From NCBI GenBank assembly GCA_026005075.1, contig BPKJ01000003.1, positions 248,001-312,000 on the forward strand: a DNA stretch of 64,000 nucleotides, in the 5' to 3' direction. Positions 35,151-46,277 of the stretch are shown piece after piece. The notes under the pieces are model-generated. The model worked only from the letters and a program-made list of their open reading frames with translations, did no database searches and was not told the DNA's origin. The translations under genes and the position numbers were made by a program. The DNA comes from Lysobacteraceae bacterium (lineage in GTDB: Bacteria > Pseudomonadota > Gammaproteobacteria > Xanthomonadales > Xanthomonadaceae). Position 1 is the stretch's first letter, and each line of letters opens with the position of its first letter.

Positions 35151-35390
35151 ATGAGCAGCATCGAAGAGCGCGTCAAGAAGATCGTCGTCGAACAGCTTGG
35201 CGTGAAGGAAGAGGAAGTCACCCCCAACGCAAGTTTCGTCGATGACCTCGGCGCCGACTCGCTGGACACCGTGGAGCTGGTCATGGCGCTCGAGGAGGAG
35301 TTCGAGTGCGAGATCCCGGACGAGGACGCCGAGAAGATCACCACCGTCCAGCAGGCCATCGACTACGTCAAGGCCCACGTGAAGAGCTGA
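35151..35390 (+). CDS. acpP: Acyl carrier protein
   Basis: 79 residues, acidic. The phosphopantetheine attachment Ser37 is in [11 protein letters not shown]. It carries growing acyl chains for fatty-acid synthesis. It stands about 145 bp after fabG with its own SD (CGGGAGG) and may have its own promoter. A GC-rich stem (GGGGCCGC/GCGGCCCC, near 35414-35435) lies between acpP and fabF. Confidence 0.97.
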   Translation: MSSIEERVKKIVVEQLGVKEEEVTPNASFVDDLGADSLDTVELVMALEEEFECEIPDEDAEKITTVQQAIDYVKAHVKS

Positions 35391-35499
35391 CCGCCGAGGT
35401 CGAGCCGTCCGAGCGGGGCCGCCTTCGCGCGGCCCCGTGCGTTTGCGGCGGGCCCGGTGTGCGCCGGGCGCGCGCCGCCAAGCCTTGGGAGAAGCTGCA

Positions 35500-36734
<1,235 letters not shown>

Positions 36735-36738
<4 letters not shown>

Positions 36739-38126
36739 CCGGCGCGGGCCTGCCGGCGGTGGACGCCGCCGGCGAAGTCGTCGAGCTGGGTGCGCTGCCG
36801 GACCTGCTGGCCCTGCAGCGCTCCGCGCCGCAGCGGTTTCCGGTGCTGCTGGAGAGCGCCGCCCGCGGCCCGCGTGGCCGCTTCGACCTGCTGTTGGCCT
36901 GCGCGGGGGAGGGCCTGCTCCAGACCGCGGACGGCCGCGTTTCGGACCTGGGCAGCGGTGTGCCGGAGGAAGGCGGCTTCCTCGACGCGCTGGCGCGGCG
37001 GATGGCCGCGGTACCGCCGCCGTGCGTCGCCGCGGGCGGGAGCCCACCCTTCCGCGGCGGCTGGGGGCTGTTCCTCGGCTACGAGCTCGCCGCCGAGATC
37101 GAACCGCGCCTCGAGCTGCCCGCCGATCCCCTGGGGCAGCCCCGCGCGGTGGCCTGGCGCTGCCCGGTGGCAGTGGTCGTGGACCGTGACGCAGGCCGTG
37201 CCTGGCTGGTTGCCGAGGCCGCTGCGCAGGCCCTGCGCGCCGAGGTGCTGGCGCGGATCCGCACGCTGCCGTCGGCGCCTGCCGTGTCCTGCCGGGTCCT
37301 CGACCTCACCGAGGAGCCGGCCGAGCGTTACCTTGCCGGGGTGCGGCGGGCGCTGGACTACATCGCCGCGGGCGACGTGTTCCAGGTCAACCTGTCGCGG
37401 CGCTGGTCGGCGCGGCTGGATGGCGAGGATCCGGTGGGTGCCCTGTACCGCGCCCTGCGGGCGCAGAACCCGGCGCCCTTCGCGGGGCTCGCCAGCCTGC
37501 CCGATGGCAGCAGCGTGATCAGCTCTTCGCCCGAGCGCCTGGTCAGCCGCCGCGGCGCGCGCATCGAGACCCGTCCGATCGCCGGCACCCGGCCGCGGCA
37601 GGCCGGCGAGGCCGAAGCGGCGCGCATCCGCGAGCTGGTCGGCAATCCCAAGGAGCGCGCCGAGCACATCATGCTCATCGACCTCGAGCGCAACGACCTC
37701 GGTCGGGTCTGCCGGACCGGCAGCGTGCGCGTCGATGCGCTGATGGAGGTGGAGAGCTACGCCCACGTCCATCACATCGAATCGACGGTCAGCGGCCTGG
37801 CCCGCGACGGCGTGGGTCCGATCGAGGTGGTGCGGGCGGTGTTTCCCGGCGGCACCATCACCGGCTGCCCCAAGGTCCGCTGCATGCAGATCATCGCCGA
37901 GCTGGAGGGCGAGGGGCGCGGCGCCTACACCGGCGCCCTCGGCTGGTGCGACCGCTCGGGCGATCTCGACCTCAACATCCTGATCCGCAGCCTCGCCGTG
38001 CGCGAGGGGCGGCTGGACTTCCGCGCCGGTGCCGGCGTGGTGGCCGACTCCGACCCCGAGCGCGAGCTCGACGAGACCCGGGCCAAGGCCCGTGGCCTGC
38101 TGCGTGCCCTGGGGGTGGATGGATGA
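36735..38126 (+). CDS. pabB: Aminodeoxychorismate synthase component I
   Basis: Makes 4-amino-4-deoxychorismate for folate synthesis. 463 residues with the chorismate-binding domain: [37 protein letters not shown] and [11 protein letters not shown]. The last motif has the Thr-Gly-Cys pattern (PIAGT and TGCPK) of PabB. GTG 36735 overlaps the fabF stop (GTGA). Assigned PabB rather than TrpE because of the neighbouring pabC. Confidence 0.92.
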
Positions 38127-38980
38127 GCGCGCAGCGCTGCTGGGTGGATGGGCGCGCAGGCAGCGGGGTGCCTGCCGACGACCGCGGTCTTGCCTACGGC
38201 GATGGCCTGTTCGAGACCGTTCTCGTGGTCGAGGGCCGGCCGGTGTGGTGGGAGGCCCACCTCGATCGCCTCGAGCACGGTGCCGCGGTGCTGGGCATCG
38301 TGGCGCCGGCGCGCGGCCTGTGGTGGAACGACCTGCTGGCGGCCCGCGCCGAGTTGCCCGGGCTTGCCAGGGGGCGTTGGGTGGCGCGCCTGACCCTGAC
38401 CCGCGGCAGCGGGCCGCGTGGCTACGCCCTGCGCGCGCCGATGCGGCCGCGGCGGATCCTCGCCCTGGCCCCTGCGCCCGCCTGCGCCGACGCCGCCCGC
38501 CACGGCCTGCGCCTGCGCTGGTGCCGCACCGCGCTCGCCGTGCAGCCGGCGCTGGCCGGGCTCAAACACCTCAACCGCCTCGAGCAGGTGCTGGCCAGGC
38601 AGGAGTGGAACGAGCCCGGCATCGACGAGGGCCTGATGTGCGACACGCGCGGCGCGGTGGTCTCGGCGATCAGCGCCAACCTGCTGTGCCTGACCGGCCG
38701 GGGTTGGGTGACGCCACCGGTGACCCAGGCCGGGGTGGCCGGGGTGTGCCGGCGCATGCTGCTGGAGAACGGCTGGGTGGGCGAGGGCGAGCTGCGTTGC
38801 GACGAGGTCGATGGCGCCCGGGCGCTGGCCGTCTGCAACAGCGTTCGCGGTATCCTCCCGGTTCGGCAGCTCGGCACGCGTGGCTGGGGCATCGAGCCCG
38901 AGCTGCGGGCGCTGCAGCGTCGGCTGGCTGCAATCGAGCCGGCCTTCCACCATCCCTTCCTCGACGACGAACTGGCATGA
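38123..38980 (+). CDS. pabC: Aminodeoxychorismate lyase
   Basis: PLP enzyme releasing p-aminobenzoate and pyruvate. 285 residues of class IV aminotransferase fold. Features are ADDRGLAYGDGLFETV near the N-terminus, the PLP Lys148 in GLKHLNRLEQV, and LLCLTGRGWVTPPV. The ATG overlaps the pabB stop (ATGA). Confidence 0.93.
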   Translation: MSAQRCWVDGRAGSGVPADDRGLAYGDGLFETVLVVEGRPVWWEAHLDRLEHGAAVLGIVAPARGLWWNDLLAARAELPGLARGRWVARLTLTRGSGPRGYALRAPMRPRRILALAPAPACADAARHGLRLRWCRTALAVQPALAGLKHLNRLEQVLARQEWNEPGIDEGLMCDTRGAVVSAISANLLCLTGRGWVTPPVTQAGVAGVCRRMLLENGWVGEGELRCDEVDGARALAVCNSVRGILPVRQLGTRGWGIEPELRALQRRLAAIEPAFHHPFLDDELA

Positions 38981-40005
38981 CCCGAAGCCCCCGCCGCAGG
39001 ACCGTTCTCGCCCTCGGGCTGTTCGTGCTCGCGGCCTGCGCGATGGCGGGCGCCTGGCTGCTGCAGGACTACCGGGCCTTTGCCGATCGTCCGCTCGCGG
39101 TGGGCGAGCGCGAGCTCGTGCTGGAAGTGCACCGCGGCGACGGCTTCGTCGACGTGCTGGCCTCGCTGCGCCGGCTCGGGCTCGTGGAGGGGCACGAGCT
39201 CTACTGGCGCCTGCTGGCCTGGGAGCTTGGCGTGACCCGCAGGCTGCAGGTCGGCGAGTACGTCATCGGCCAGGGCTTCACGCCGCGGCGGGTGCTGCAG
39301 CGGATCGAGCGCGGCGAGGTGGTCCAGTATCGCTTCACGCTGGTGCCGGGCTGGACCATGCGCGAGCTGCGTGCCGCGCTCGCCGCCCGGCCGGAGCTGG
39401 TGCAGAAGCTCCCGGATCTTTCCGACGCGGCGCTGATGGAGGCGCTGGGTGCGCCCGGCCTGCCCGCCGAGGGCCAGTTCCTCGCCGAAACCTATCTTTT
39501 CGTTCGCGGCAGCAGCGATCTCGACCTCCTGCGTCGCGCCCATCTGGCGCTGCGTCAGGTGCTGCTGGCCGCGTGGGAGCGGCGTGCTCCCGACCTGCCG
39601 CTTGCCGACCCGCAGCAGGCGCTGGTGCTGGCCAGCATCATCGAGAAGGAAACCGGCCTTGCCTCGGAGCGCCGCGAGATCGCCGGCGTGTTCCACCGGC
39701 GGCTGGCCCGCGGCATGCGCCTGCAGACCGACCCCACGGTGATCTACGGCCTTGGCCAGGCCTTCGACGGCAACCTGACCCGGGCCCACCTGGACCAGGA
39801 CACCCCGTGGAACACCTACACCCGCGAGGGGCTGCCGCCGACCCCGATCGCCATGGTCGGCCGCGATGCCATCGAGGCGGCGCTCCATCCCGCGCCCGGC
39901 GACACCCTCTACTTCGTCGCCCGGGGTGACGGATCGCACCACTTCTCGCGCACGCTCGCCGAGCACAACGCCGCCGTGCGCCGCTACCAGCTGAGGCGGC
40001 GGTGA
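38977..40005 (+). CDS. mltG: Endolytic murein transglycosylase
   Basis: 342 residues with one N-terminal membrane anchor (VLALGLFVLAACAMAGAWLL), a LysM-like region and the YceG domain. The catalytic Glu223 is in ASIIEKETGL, and the nearby LQTDPTVIYGLG block is diagnostic. It cuts nascent glycan strands at the inner membrane and so limits their length. The ATG overlaps the pabC stop. Confidence 0.95.
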   Translation: MTRSPRRRTVLALGLFVLAACAMAGAWLLQDYRAFADRPLAVGERELVLEVHRGDGFVDVLASLRRLGLVEGHELYWRLLAWELGVTRRLQVGEYVIGQGFTPRRVLQRIERGEVVQYRFTLVPGWTMRELRAALAARPELVQKLPDLSDAALMEALGAPGLPAEGQFLAETYLFVRGSSDLDLLRRAHLALRQVLLAAWERRAPDLPLADPQQALVLASIIEKETGLASERREIAGVFHRRLARGMRLQTDPTVIYGLGQAFDGNLTRAHLDQDTPWNTYTREGLPPTPIAMVGRDAIEAALHPAPGDTLYFVARGDGSHHFSRTLAEHNAAVRRYQLRRR

Positions 40006-40631
40006 GCGGCTGCCTGATCAGCCTCGAAGGCGGTGAGGGCGCCGGCAAGTCCTCGGTGCTGGAAGCCGTCGAAGGCTGGCTGCGCGAGCGCGGCATCGAG
40101 GTCGAGCGCTGCCGCGAGCCCGGCGGCACGCCGGTCGGCGAACGCATCCGCGCCATCCTGCTCGATCCGGACCTGGGCGGCATGGACGCGCACACCGAAC
40201 TCCTGCTGATGTTCGCCTCCCGCGCCCAGCTCATGCGCGAGCGCGTGCTGCCGGCGCTGGCTCAGGGACGCTGGGTGCTGTGCGACCGTTTCACCGATGC
40301 CAGTTTCGCCTACCAGGGCGGTGGCCGCGGCATCGACCCCGCCCGCATCGCCGAGCTCGAACGCTGGGTGGTCGGGCGCCGGCCCGACCTTACCCTGCTG
40401 CTCGACGTCCCGGTCGAACTCGGCCTTGCGCGGGCCCGCCAGCGCGAGGCGCAGCCGGACCGCATCGAGGGCGAGTCGGCGGCCTTCTTCGAGCGTGTGC
40501 GCGCCTGCTACCGCCGGCGTGCCGAGGCCGAGCCGGAACGTTTCCGGCTGATCGATGCCCGCGCTCCGCTCGCCACGGTGCAGGCGGAGGCGCGCGCGGC
40601 GCTGGAGGACCTGTGGCGACGCCGCCGCTGA
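40002..40631 (+). CDS. tmk: Thymidylate kinase
   Basis: Phosphorylates dTMP to dTDP. 209 residues. P-loop GGEGAGKSS, then CREPGGTPVGE, the CDRFTDASFAYQG substrate site and a LID region. The GTG start at 40002 overlaps the mltG stop (GTGA). The 3' end overlaps holB by 19 bp. Confidence 0.95.
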   Translation: MSGCLISLEGGEGAGKSSVLEAVEGWLRERGIEVERCREPGGTPVGERIRAILLDPDLGGMDAHTELLLMFASRAQLMRERVLPALAQGRWVLCDRFTDASFAYQGGGRGIDPARIAELERWVVGRRPDLTLLLDVPVELGLARARQREAQPDRIEGESAAFFERVRACYRRRAEAEPERFRLIDARAPLATVQAEARAALEDLWRRRR

Positions 40632-41590
40632 CCGACGCGCCGTGGATCGCCCCGGTCTGGCGCCGCCTGTGCGAGCGCCACCGCGAGGGTCGCCTCGGCC
40701 ACGGCCTGCTGCTGGGCGGCAGCGGGCCGCTGGGCCAGTCCGAGCTGGCCACCGCGCTGGCCGGCTTGATCCTGTGCGAGGCGCCCACCGCCGAGGGGGC
40801 CTGCGGCGCCTGCCGGGCCTGCACCTGGCTGGCCAGCGCGACCCACCCTGACCTGCTCCGGGTCGGCCTCGCCGAGCGCGAGGACGGCAGGCTACGCAGC
40901 GAGATCCTCGTCGAGCAGGTGCGGGCGGTGACCCATGACCTCGGTCTGACCACCCACCAGGGCGGGGCGATGGTGGTCTGCATCGAGCCCGCCGATGCCC
41001 TCAACCCGGCGGCCGCCAATGCCCTGCTGAAGACGCTGGAGGAGCCGGCGGCGGGGCGCTACCTGCTGCTGGTCACCGCACGTCCCGACGCCCTGCCTGC
41101 CACCGTGCGCAGCCGCTGCCAGAAATGGATGCTGCGCCCCCCCGCGCGCGCGGAGGCTCTGGCCTGGCTGCGCGCGCAGGGCATCGCCGCCGCGGCCGCC
41201 AGCGAGGCCCTCGACTGGGCCTCGGGACAGCCGCTGCAGGCGCTGGAGCTGGCCCGCTCCGACGGCCTTGCCCTGTGCCGCGAGGTGGCCACCCAGCTCG
41301 ACGAGCTGGCCAGCGGCCGGCTCGGACCCACCGCCGTGGCCGCGGTCTGGGCGGGCGACCGCCCCGACGCCCGCCTGCGCGCCGCGGTGGCCGCGGTGGC
41401 ACGACGCGGCTGGGCGCCCTCGGGCTTGACCGCCGCAGTGGATTTCACCAAGCTGGCTGCCTGGTCGCGGCAGGCGGACCGCGCGCGGGCACTGCTCGAC
41501 GTGCCCCTGCGGCACGAGCTGCTGCTGGCCGAGCTCTTGCAGTCCTGGTGTGGGCTGCATCGTTCGCGGGCCGCGGCACGGCGTGGCTGA
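40613..41590 (+). CDS. holB: DNA polymerase III delta' subunit
   Basis: Clamp-loader subunit, 325 residues. A zinc-type cysteine cluster (CGACRAC), the AAA+ segment LNPAAANALLKTLEEP and TVRSRCQKW (sensor 1 with SRC) are visible. The first residues lack a functional P-loop, as usual for delta'. GTG 40613 lies inside tmk, which fits the compact operon. Confidence 0.9.
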   Translation: MATPPLTDAPWIAPVWRRLCERHREGRLGHGLLLGGSGPLGQSELATALAGLILCEAPTAEGACGACRACTWLASATHPDLLRVGLAEREDGRLRSEILVEQVRAVTHDLGLTTHQGGAMVVCIEPADALNPAAANALLKTLEEPAAGRYLLLVTARPDALPATVRSRCQKWMLRPPARAEALAWLRAQGIAAAAASEALDWASGQPLQALELARSDGLALCREVATQLDELASGRLGPTAVAAVWAGDRPDARLRAAVAAVARRGWAPSGLTAAVDFTKLAAWSRQADRARALLDVPLRHELLLAELLQSWCGLHRSRAAARRG

Positions 41591-41607
41591 GCGCGGAAGG
41601 AGGCGGG

Positions 41608-41967
41608 ATGATCGGAGCAGGCGGAGGCGGCAGGCAGGGGATCCTGACCGTCGCGATCAAGGACAAGTCGGCCCTGTATGCGGCCTACATGCCCTTCGTG
41701 AAGGGCGGTGGCCTGTTCGTGCCGACCACCCGCAAGTACCGGCTGGGCGATGACGTGTTCATCCTGCTCACCCTGCTCGAGGACAACGAGCGCGTGCCTG
41801 CACCGGGCAAGGTGTGCTGGATCACGCCCCAGGGGGCACAGGGCAATCGGGTTCCCGGCATCGGCGTGCAGTTCAGCGACACCACCGACGGCGAGGCGGT
41901 GCGCAAGAAGATCGAGGCCATCCTTGCCGGCCTCCTGGACAGCGACCGGCCGACCCACACCATGTAG
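41608..41967 (+). CDS. pilZ: PilZ-domain protein (type IV pilus assembly)
   Basis: 119 residues, the size and context (after holB) of the xanthomonad/pseudomonad PilZ. It shows LFVPTTRKYRLGDDVFILLTL and the late VPGIGVQFSDT. The RxxxR and DxSxxG motifs needed to bind cyclic di-GMP are not evident, as in the founding PilZ proteins, which do not bind it and instead contact PilB and FimX. A good SD (GGAAGGAGG) precedes ATG 41608. Confidence 0.88.
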   Translation: MIGAGGGGRQGILTVAIKDKSALYAAYMPFVKGGGLFVPTTRKYRLGDDVFILLTLLEDNERVPAPGKVCWITPQGAQGNRVPGIGVQFSDTTDGEAVRKKIEAILAGLLDSDRPTHTM

Positions 41968-42063
41968 GTCTGGAGTCCTGCCGCCGCCGGCCGGCGGTCC
42001 GACCTCGTCCTCGCCGCAGGCACGCGGTGCGCGCGCGGGACGCGTGGCGGGGCCGCGGTGCGC

Positions 42064-45000
42064 TCAGGTGCTGGCGGAACGGCCCGCGAGGCGCGCGAGC
42101 AGGCCTTGGGCGAAAGCGAGGCGGGCGGAGGGCTCGGGCAGGGGCTCCTGGATGCGCAGGCGGTCCTGCCCGTCCATGGCGTAGCGCTTCGGTTCGCCCT
42201 GCAGCAGCCGGATCAGGTGGATGGGTTCGATCGCCGGGCGCGCGTGGAACTGCACCCGGCCGCCGCGCTCGCCCAGTTCGAGGCGGAGGATGCCGAGGGC
42301 CTCGGCCTGCTGGCGCAGGGCGGCGACGGCGAACAGGTTGCGCACCGGCTCGGGCAGCAGGCCGAAGCGGTCGATCATCTCGATCTGCAGGGCGCGCAGG
42401 GCCTCCTCGTCGCCGGCGCTGGCGATGCGCTTGTAGAGGGTCAGGCGGGTGTGCACGTCGGGCAGGTAGTCGTCCGGGATCAGGGCGGGCAGGTGCAGCT
42501 CGACTTCCGCGCCCTGGGCGGCAGCGAGGTCGAGGTCGGGGATCTGGCCCTGACGGATGGAACGCACCGCGCGCTCCAGCAGCTGGGTGTAGAGGGTGTA
42601 GCCGATTTCTGCGATCTGGCCGCTCTGTTCCTCGCCGAGGAGCTCGCCGGCGCCGCGGATCTCGAGATCGTGGGTGGCGAGGGTGAAGCCGGCACCGAGG
42701 GCGTCGAGCGAGGCCAGGGCATCGAGCCGCTTGACCGCGTCCGCGGTGAGGCTCTTGCGGTCCGGCACCAGCAGGTAGGCGTAGGCGCGGTGGTGGGAGC
42801 GCCCGACCCGGCCGCGGAGCTGGTGCAGCTGGGCGAGGCCGAAGCGGTCGGCGCGGTGGATGAGGATGGTGTTGGCGCTGGGGATGTCGATGCCGGACTC
42901 GATGATGGTGGTGCACACCAGCACGTTGAAGCGCTGGCGGTGGAAATCGAGCATGACCTGCTCCAGCTCGCGCTCCGGCATCTGCCCGTGGGCGACGCGG
43001 ATGCGGGCCTCGGGCACCAGCTCGGCGAGGTCGCGCGCCATCCGCTCGATGCTCTCCACCTCGTTGTAGAGGTAGTAGACCTGCCCGCCGCGGGCCAGCT
43101 CGCGCTGGAAGGCCTCGCGGACCCGCTCGGCGTCCCAGGGGCCGACGAAGGTCTCCACCGCGAGGCGGTGCTGGGGCGGCGTGGCGATGATGCTGAGGTC
43201 GCGCAGGCCGGACATGGCCATGTGCAGGGTGCGCGGGATCGGCGTGGCGGTGAGGGTGAGCAGGTGGACCTCGGCGCGCAGGGCCTTGAGCGCCTCCTTC
43301 TGCCGCACCCCGAAGCGCTGTTCCTCGTCGACGATGACCAGACCCAGGTCGCGGAAGCGCACGTCCTTCTGCAGCAGCCGATGCGTGCCGACGATGACGT
43401 CGATCCGGCCTTCGGCGAGCTGGGCCAGCGCGGTCCGGATCTCTGCCGCGGTCTTGAAGCGCGAGAGCACGTCGACGCGGATCGGCCAGTCGGCGAAGCG
43501 GTCGCGGAAGTTGCGGAAGTGCTGCTCGGCGAGCAGCGTGGTCGGCACCAGCAGGGCGACCTGCCGCCCGGCCATCGCGGTGGCGAAGGCAGCGCGCACC
43601 GCGACCTCGGTCTTGCCGAAGCCGACGTCGCCGCAGACCACGCGGTCCATGGGCGTGCTGGAGGCGAGGTCGCCCAGCACCGCCTCGATGGCGGCGAGCT
43701 GATCGGGGGTCTCCTCGAACGGGAACTGGGCGGCGAAGCGCTCGTACTGCGTTCGGTCGAGGGGGATCGCCAGCCCGGCACGGGCGTGGCGCCTTGCCTG
43801 GATCTCGAGCAGCTCGGCGGCGACGTCGCGGATCTTCTCGACCGCGCGGCGCCGCGCCTTCTGCCACTGCTCGCCGCCGAGGGCGTGCAGCGGGGCCTGC
43901 TCGTCCGCCGCGCCGGCGTAGCGGCTGACCCGCTGCAGCTGGCCGACCGGGACGTAGAGCTTGTCGCCGTGGGCGTACTCGATGCACAGGAACTCGCCGG
44001 GTGCCCCGCCCGTGTCCAGGGTGACCAGGCCCTGGTAGCGGCCGACGCCATGGTCCTCGTGGACGATGGGTGCGCCGATCGCGATCTCCGAGAGGTCGCG
44101 GAGCAGGGTCTCGGGCTCGGTCCCCGCACGCCGGCGGCGCCGTGGCTGGGCGGCGCGCTCGGGGAAGAGCTGGCGCTCGGTGAGCACGCAGTAGGGCGGC
44201 TCGATGACCGCAAAGCCGTCCTCCAGCGCCGCCACACCGATCGCCCAGCGCGGTCGGCGGCCCGCGTCCTGCCAGCTCAGGTAGTCCTCGACCGTTTCCG
44301 GGCGCAGGCCGTGCTCGGCGAGGCGTTCGATCAGGGCCTCGCGTCGCCCCGGCGAGTCGGCCGCCAGCAGCACGCTCCCGGGGTAGGCATGCAGGAAGTC
44401 GCGCAGCGCTGCGGCGGGGTCGTCCGCGCGCGGCTGCCACGGCAGCTCGGGCGCCGGCGCAAGCGCCAGCCCGGCCGCCTCCGCGTGGCGGGGATCGCCC
44501 TCGGCGACGAACTCGACGCGGCGCCAGCGGTTGAGCGCGCCGCGCAGCGGCTCGGGGGCGAGGTACAGGGCCGCGGGGGGCAGGACCGGGCGCTCGACGT
44601 CGTGCCGGCGCTGTTCGTGGCGCTGGCCGGTCTGTTCCCAGAAACGCTCGGCCGCCTCGAGGGCCCCGGCATCGAGGGCGAGAAGGGTGTCCTCGGGCAG
44701 GTAGTCGAACAGGGTCGCGGTGGCGTCGAAGAACAGGGGCAGGTAGTACTCGATGCCCGCCGGGGCGACGCCGTGGCGCAGGTCCTGGTAGAGCGGGCAG
44801 CGCCGCGGGTCGATGTCGAAGGTCTCGCGCAGGCGCTCGCGCACGCGCAAGGTGGCCTCCTCGTCGAGCGGGAACTCCCGCGCCGGCAGCAGCCGCACCG
44901 CCTCGACGCGCTGCGCCGAACGCTGGGTGTCCGGATCGAAGCTGCGGATGGAATCGATGGTGTCGTCCAGCAGCTCGATCCGGTAGGGTTCGCGGGCGCC

Positions 45001-45519
45001 CATCGGGAACACGTCGAGCAGGGCGCCGCGAACGGCGAACTCGCCGGGGTCGCGCACCTGCGGGACGTTCCGGTAGCCGCTGCTCTCCAGGCGGCGCTTC
45101 TCCGCCTCGAGGTCGAGCCGCTCGCCCACCGCCACCATCAGCGCGCTGCCGGCCACGAAGGATGGCGGCGGCAGCCGCTGCATCAGCGTGGTGACCGGCA
45201 CCACCAGCAGGCCACGGCGGGTCGTCGGCAGGCGGTAGAGGGTCTCCACCCGCTGCGAGACGATGTCCGGGTGCGGGCTGAACAGGTCGTAGGGCAGGGT
45301 CTCCCAGTCCGGGAAGTGCAGCACCGGCAGCTCGCGGCCGAGCACGCCCAGCTCGGCCTCGAGGGCGTGCGCGGAGTGGGTGTCGTGGCAGACCACGACC
45401 AGCAGGCCGGTCTGCTCCCTGGCCAGTGCCGACAGCGCCGCGGCCAGACCGCTGCGGCTGGGCGGAAGCCGCCAGGCGTGCCGGCGGTGCTGGGTGGGCA
45501 GGCTGGGAAGTGGGATCAC
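42064..45519 (-). CDS. mfd: Transcription-repair coupling factor
   Basis: 1151 residues. It removes stalled RNA polymerase and recruits UvrA. The N-terminal UvrB-like part is followed by the RNA-polymerase-interacting domain (GAPIVHEDHGVGRYQGL). The translocase has Walker A GDVGFGKTEVA, the DEEQ box IVDEEQRFGV and RGRVGRSHHRAYAYLL, and a C-terminal TRCF domain follows. ATG 45519 is the family start. It converges on pilZ. The very long open frames on the other strand are GC shadows. Confidence 0.96.
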   Translation of the reverse strand: MIPLPSLPTQHRRHAWRLPPSRSGLAAALSALAREQTGLLVVVCHDTHSAHALEAELGVLGRELPVLHFPDWETLPYDLFSPHPDIVSQRVETLYRLPTTRRGLLVVPVTTLMQRLPPPSFVAGSALMVAVGERLDLEAEKRRLESSGYRNVPQVRDPGEFAVRGALLDVFPMGAREPYRIELLDDTIDSIRSFDPDTQRSAQRVEAVRLLPAREFPLDEEATLRVRERLRETFDIDPRRCPLYQDLRHGVAPAGIEYYLPLFFDATATLFDYLPEDTLLALDAGALEAAERFWEQTGQRHEQRRHDVERPVLPPAALYLAPEPLRGALNRWRRVEFVAEGDPRHAEAAGLALAPAPELPWQPRADDPAAALRDFLHAYPGSVLLAADSPGRREALIERLAEHGLRPETVEDYLSWQDAGRRPRWAIGVAALEDGFAVIEPPYCVLTERQLFPERAAQPRRRRRAGTEPETLLRDLSEIAIGAPIVHEDHGVGRYQGLVTLDTGGAPGEFLCIEYAHGDKLYVPVGQLQRVSRYAGAADEQAPLHALGGEQWQKARRRAVEKIRDVAAELLEIQARRHARAGLAIPLDRTQYERFAAQFPFEETPDQLAAIEAVLGDLASSTPMDRVVCGDVGFGKTEVAVRAAFATAMAGRQVALLVPTTLLAEQHFRNFRDRFADWPIRVDVLSRFKTAAEIRTALAQLAEGRIDVIVGTHRLLQKDVRFRDLGLVIVDEEQRFGVRQKEALKALRAEVHLLTLTATPIPRTLHMAMSGLRDLSIIATPPQHRLAVETFVGPWDAERVREAFQRELARGGQVYYLYNEVESIERMARDLAELVPEARIRVAHGQMPERELEQVMLDFHRQRFNVLVCTTIIESGIDIPSANTILIHRADRFGLAQLHQLRGRVGRSHHRAYAYLLVPDRKSLTADAVKRLDALASLDALGAGFTLATHDLEIRGAGELLGEEQSGQIAEIGYTLYTQLLERAVRSIRQGQIPDLDLAAAQGAEVELHLPALIPDDYLPDVHTRLTLYKRIASAGDEEALRALQIEMIDRFGLLPEPVRNLFAVAALRQQAEALGILRLELGERGGRVQFHARPAIEPIHLIRLLQGEPKRYAMDGQDRLRIQEPLPEPSARLAFAQGLLARLAGRSAST

Positions 45520-45587
45520 GGCGTCGCAGTATCTCGGGGGCGCGCAGTGTAACCGAGGCGCCGCGCGGTTCCCGTCGGGGCCGCCGC

Positions 45588-46193
45588 TCAGCTGCGGGCA
45601 CGCGCCGGGCCGAGCTCCAGCTCGACCCGGATCAGGCCCGGTTCGCAGGGCGGGTGGCGCAGCTGGAAGCCCAGCGAGCGCGCCAGCGCGAGCATGGCCT
45701 GGTTCTCCTCCAGCACGTCGCCGTAGACGCGGCGCAGGCGCTTGGCCCGGGCCCAGTGCAGCAAGCGCTGCATCAGCAGCCTGCCCAGACCCTGGCGGGC
45801 CAGCAGCCGGGCGACGAGGATCGCGAACTCGGCGCCCTCGCCGCTGGCGTCGATCGAGGCACGCACCACCGCCCCGATCAGTGCCTGGCCCGGCGGCAGG
45901 GGTTCGGCGGCGACGAGGGCGAACTCGCGCTTCGGGTCCGGGTTGGCCAGACGGCGGGCCATCGACTCGGGCATGGCCTTCATCGGATGCAGGAAGCGCA
46001 TCCGGATCTCCTCCGGCGTCAGCAGGCCGAAGCCATGCTGCAGGGCGCTTGCGTCCGCGGGCTCGATCGGCCGCAGGATCAGCTCGCGGCCGTCGGGCAG
46101 GCGCAGGCGTTCGCGCCAGCGGCCGGCAAGGCGCTGACGGCGGATCCGCGGACGTCTATCGAAGCGGGAGGAAATCGGGCTCACGGCCTGCAT
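45588..46193 (-). CDS. GNAT-family N-acetyltransferase
   Basis: 201 residues. An N-terminal basic stretch is followed by a GNAT fold with LRPIEPADASALQHGFGLLT and the acetyl-CoA loop LLARQGLGRLLMQRLL (R/QxxGxG/A). It resembles the acetyltransferase domain of protein lysine acetyltransferases (Pat/YfiQ type) but stands alone. Its substrate is unknown. It lies 68 bp upstream of mfd on the same strand. Confidence 0.8.
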   Translation of the reverse strand: MQAVSPISSRFDRRPRIRRQRLAGRWRERLRLPDGRELILRPIEPADASALQHGFGLLTPEEIRMRFLHPMKAMPESMARRLANPDPKREFALVAAEPLPPGQALIGAVVRASIDASGEGAEFAILVARLLARQGLGRLLMQRLLHWARAKRLRRVYGDVLEENQAMLALARSLGFQLRHPPCEPGLIRVELELGPARARS

Positions 46194-46277
46194 GCCGCCA
46201 CCCTGCCCGGGCGGGGGCGAGGGCGTGCTCTAATCCGTTGGCGAAGGTTGGGCTTGCCGGGGCCAGCCGTCGCATGC

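Noticed and set aside
42058-45552. 1164-codon open frame on the plus strand opposite mfd, and a 1242-codon minus-strand frame
   Set aside because: Mfd carries all family motifs in its own frame; the other frames show only compositionally biased sequence.
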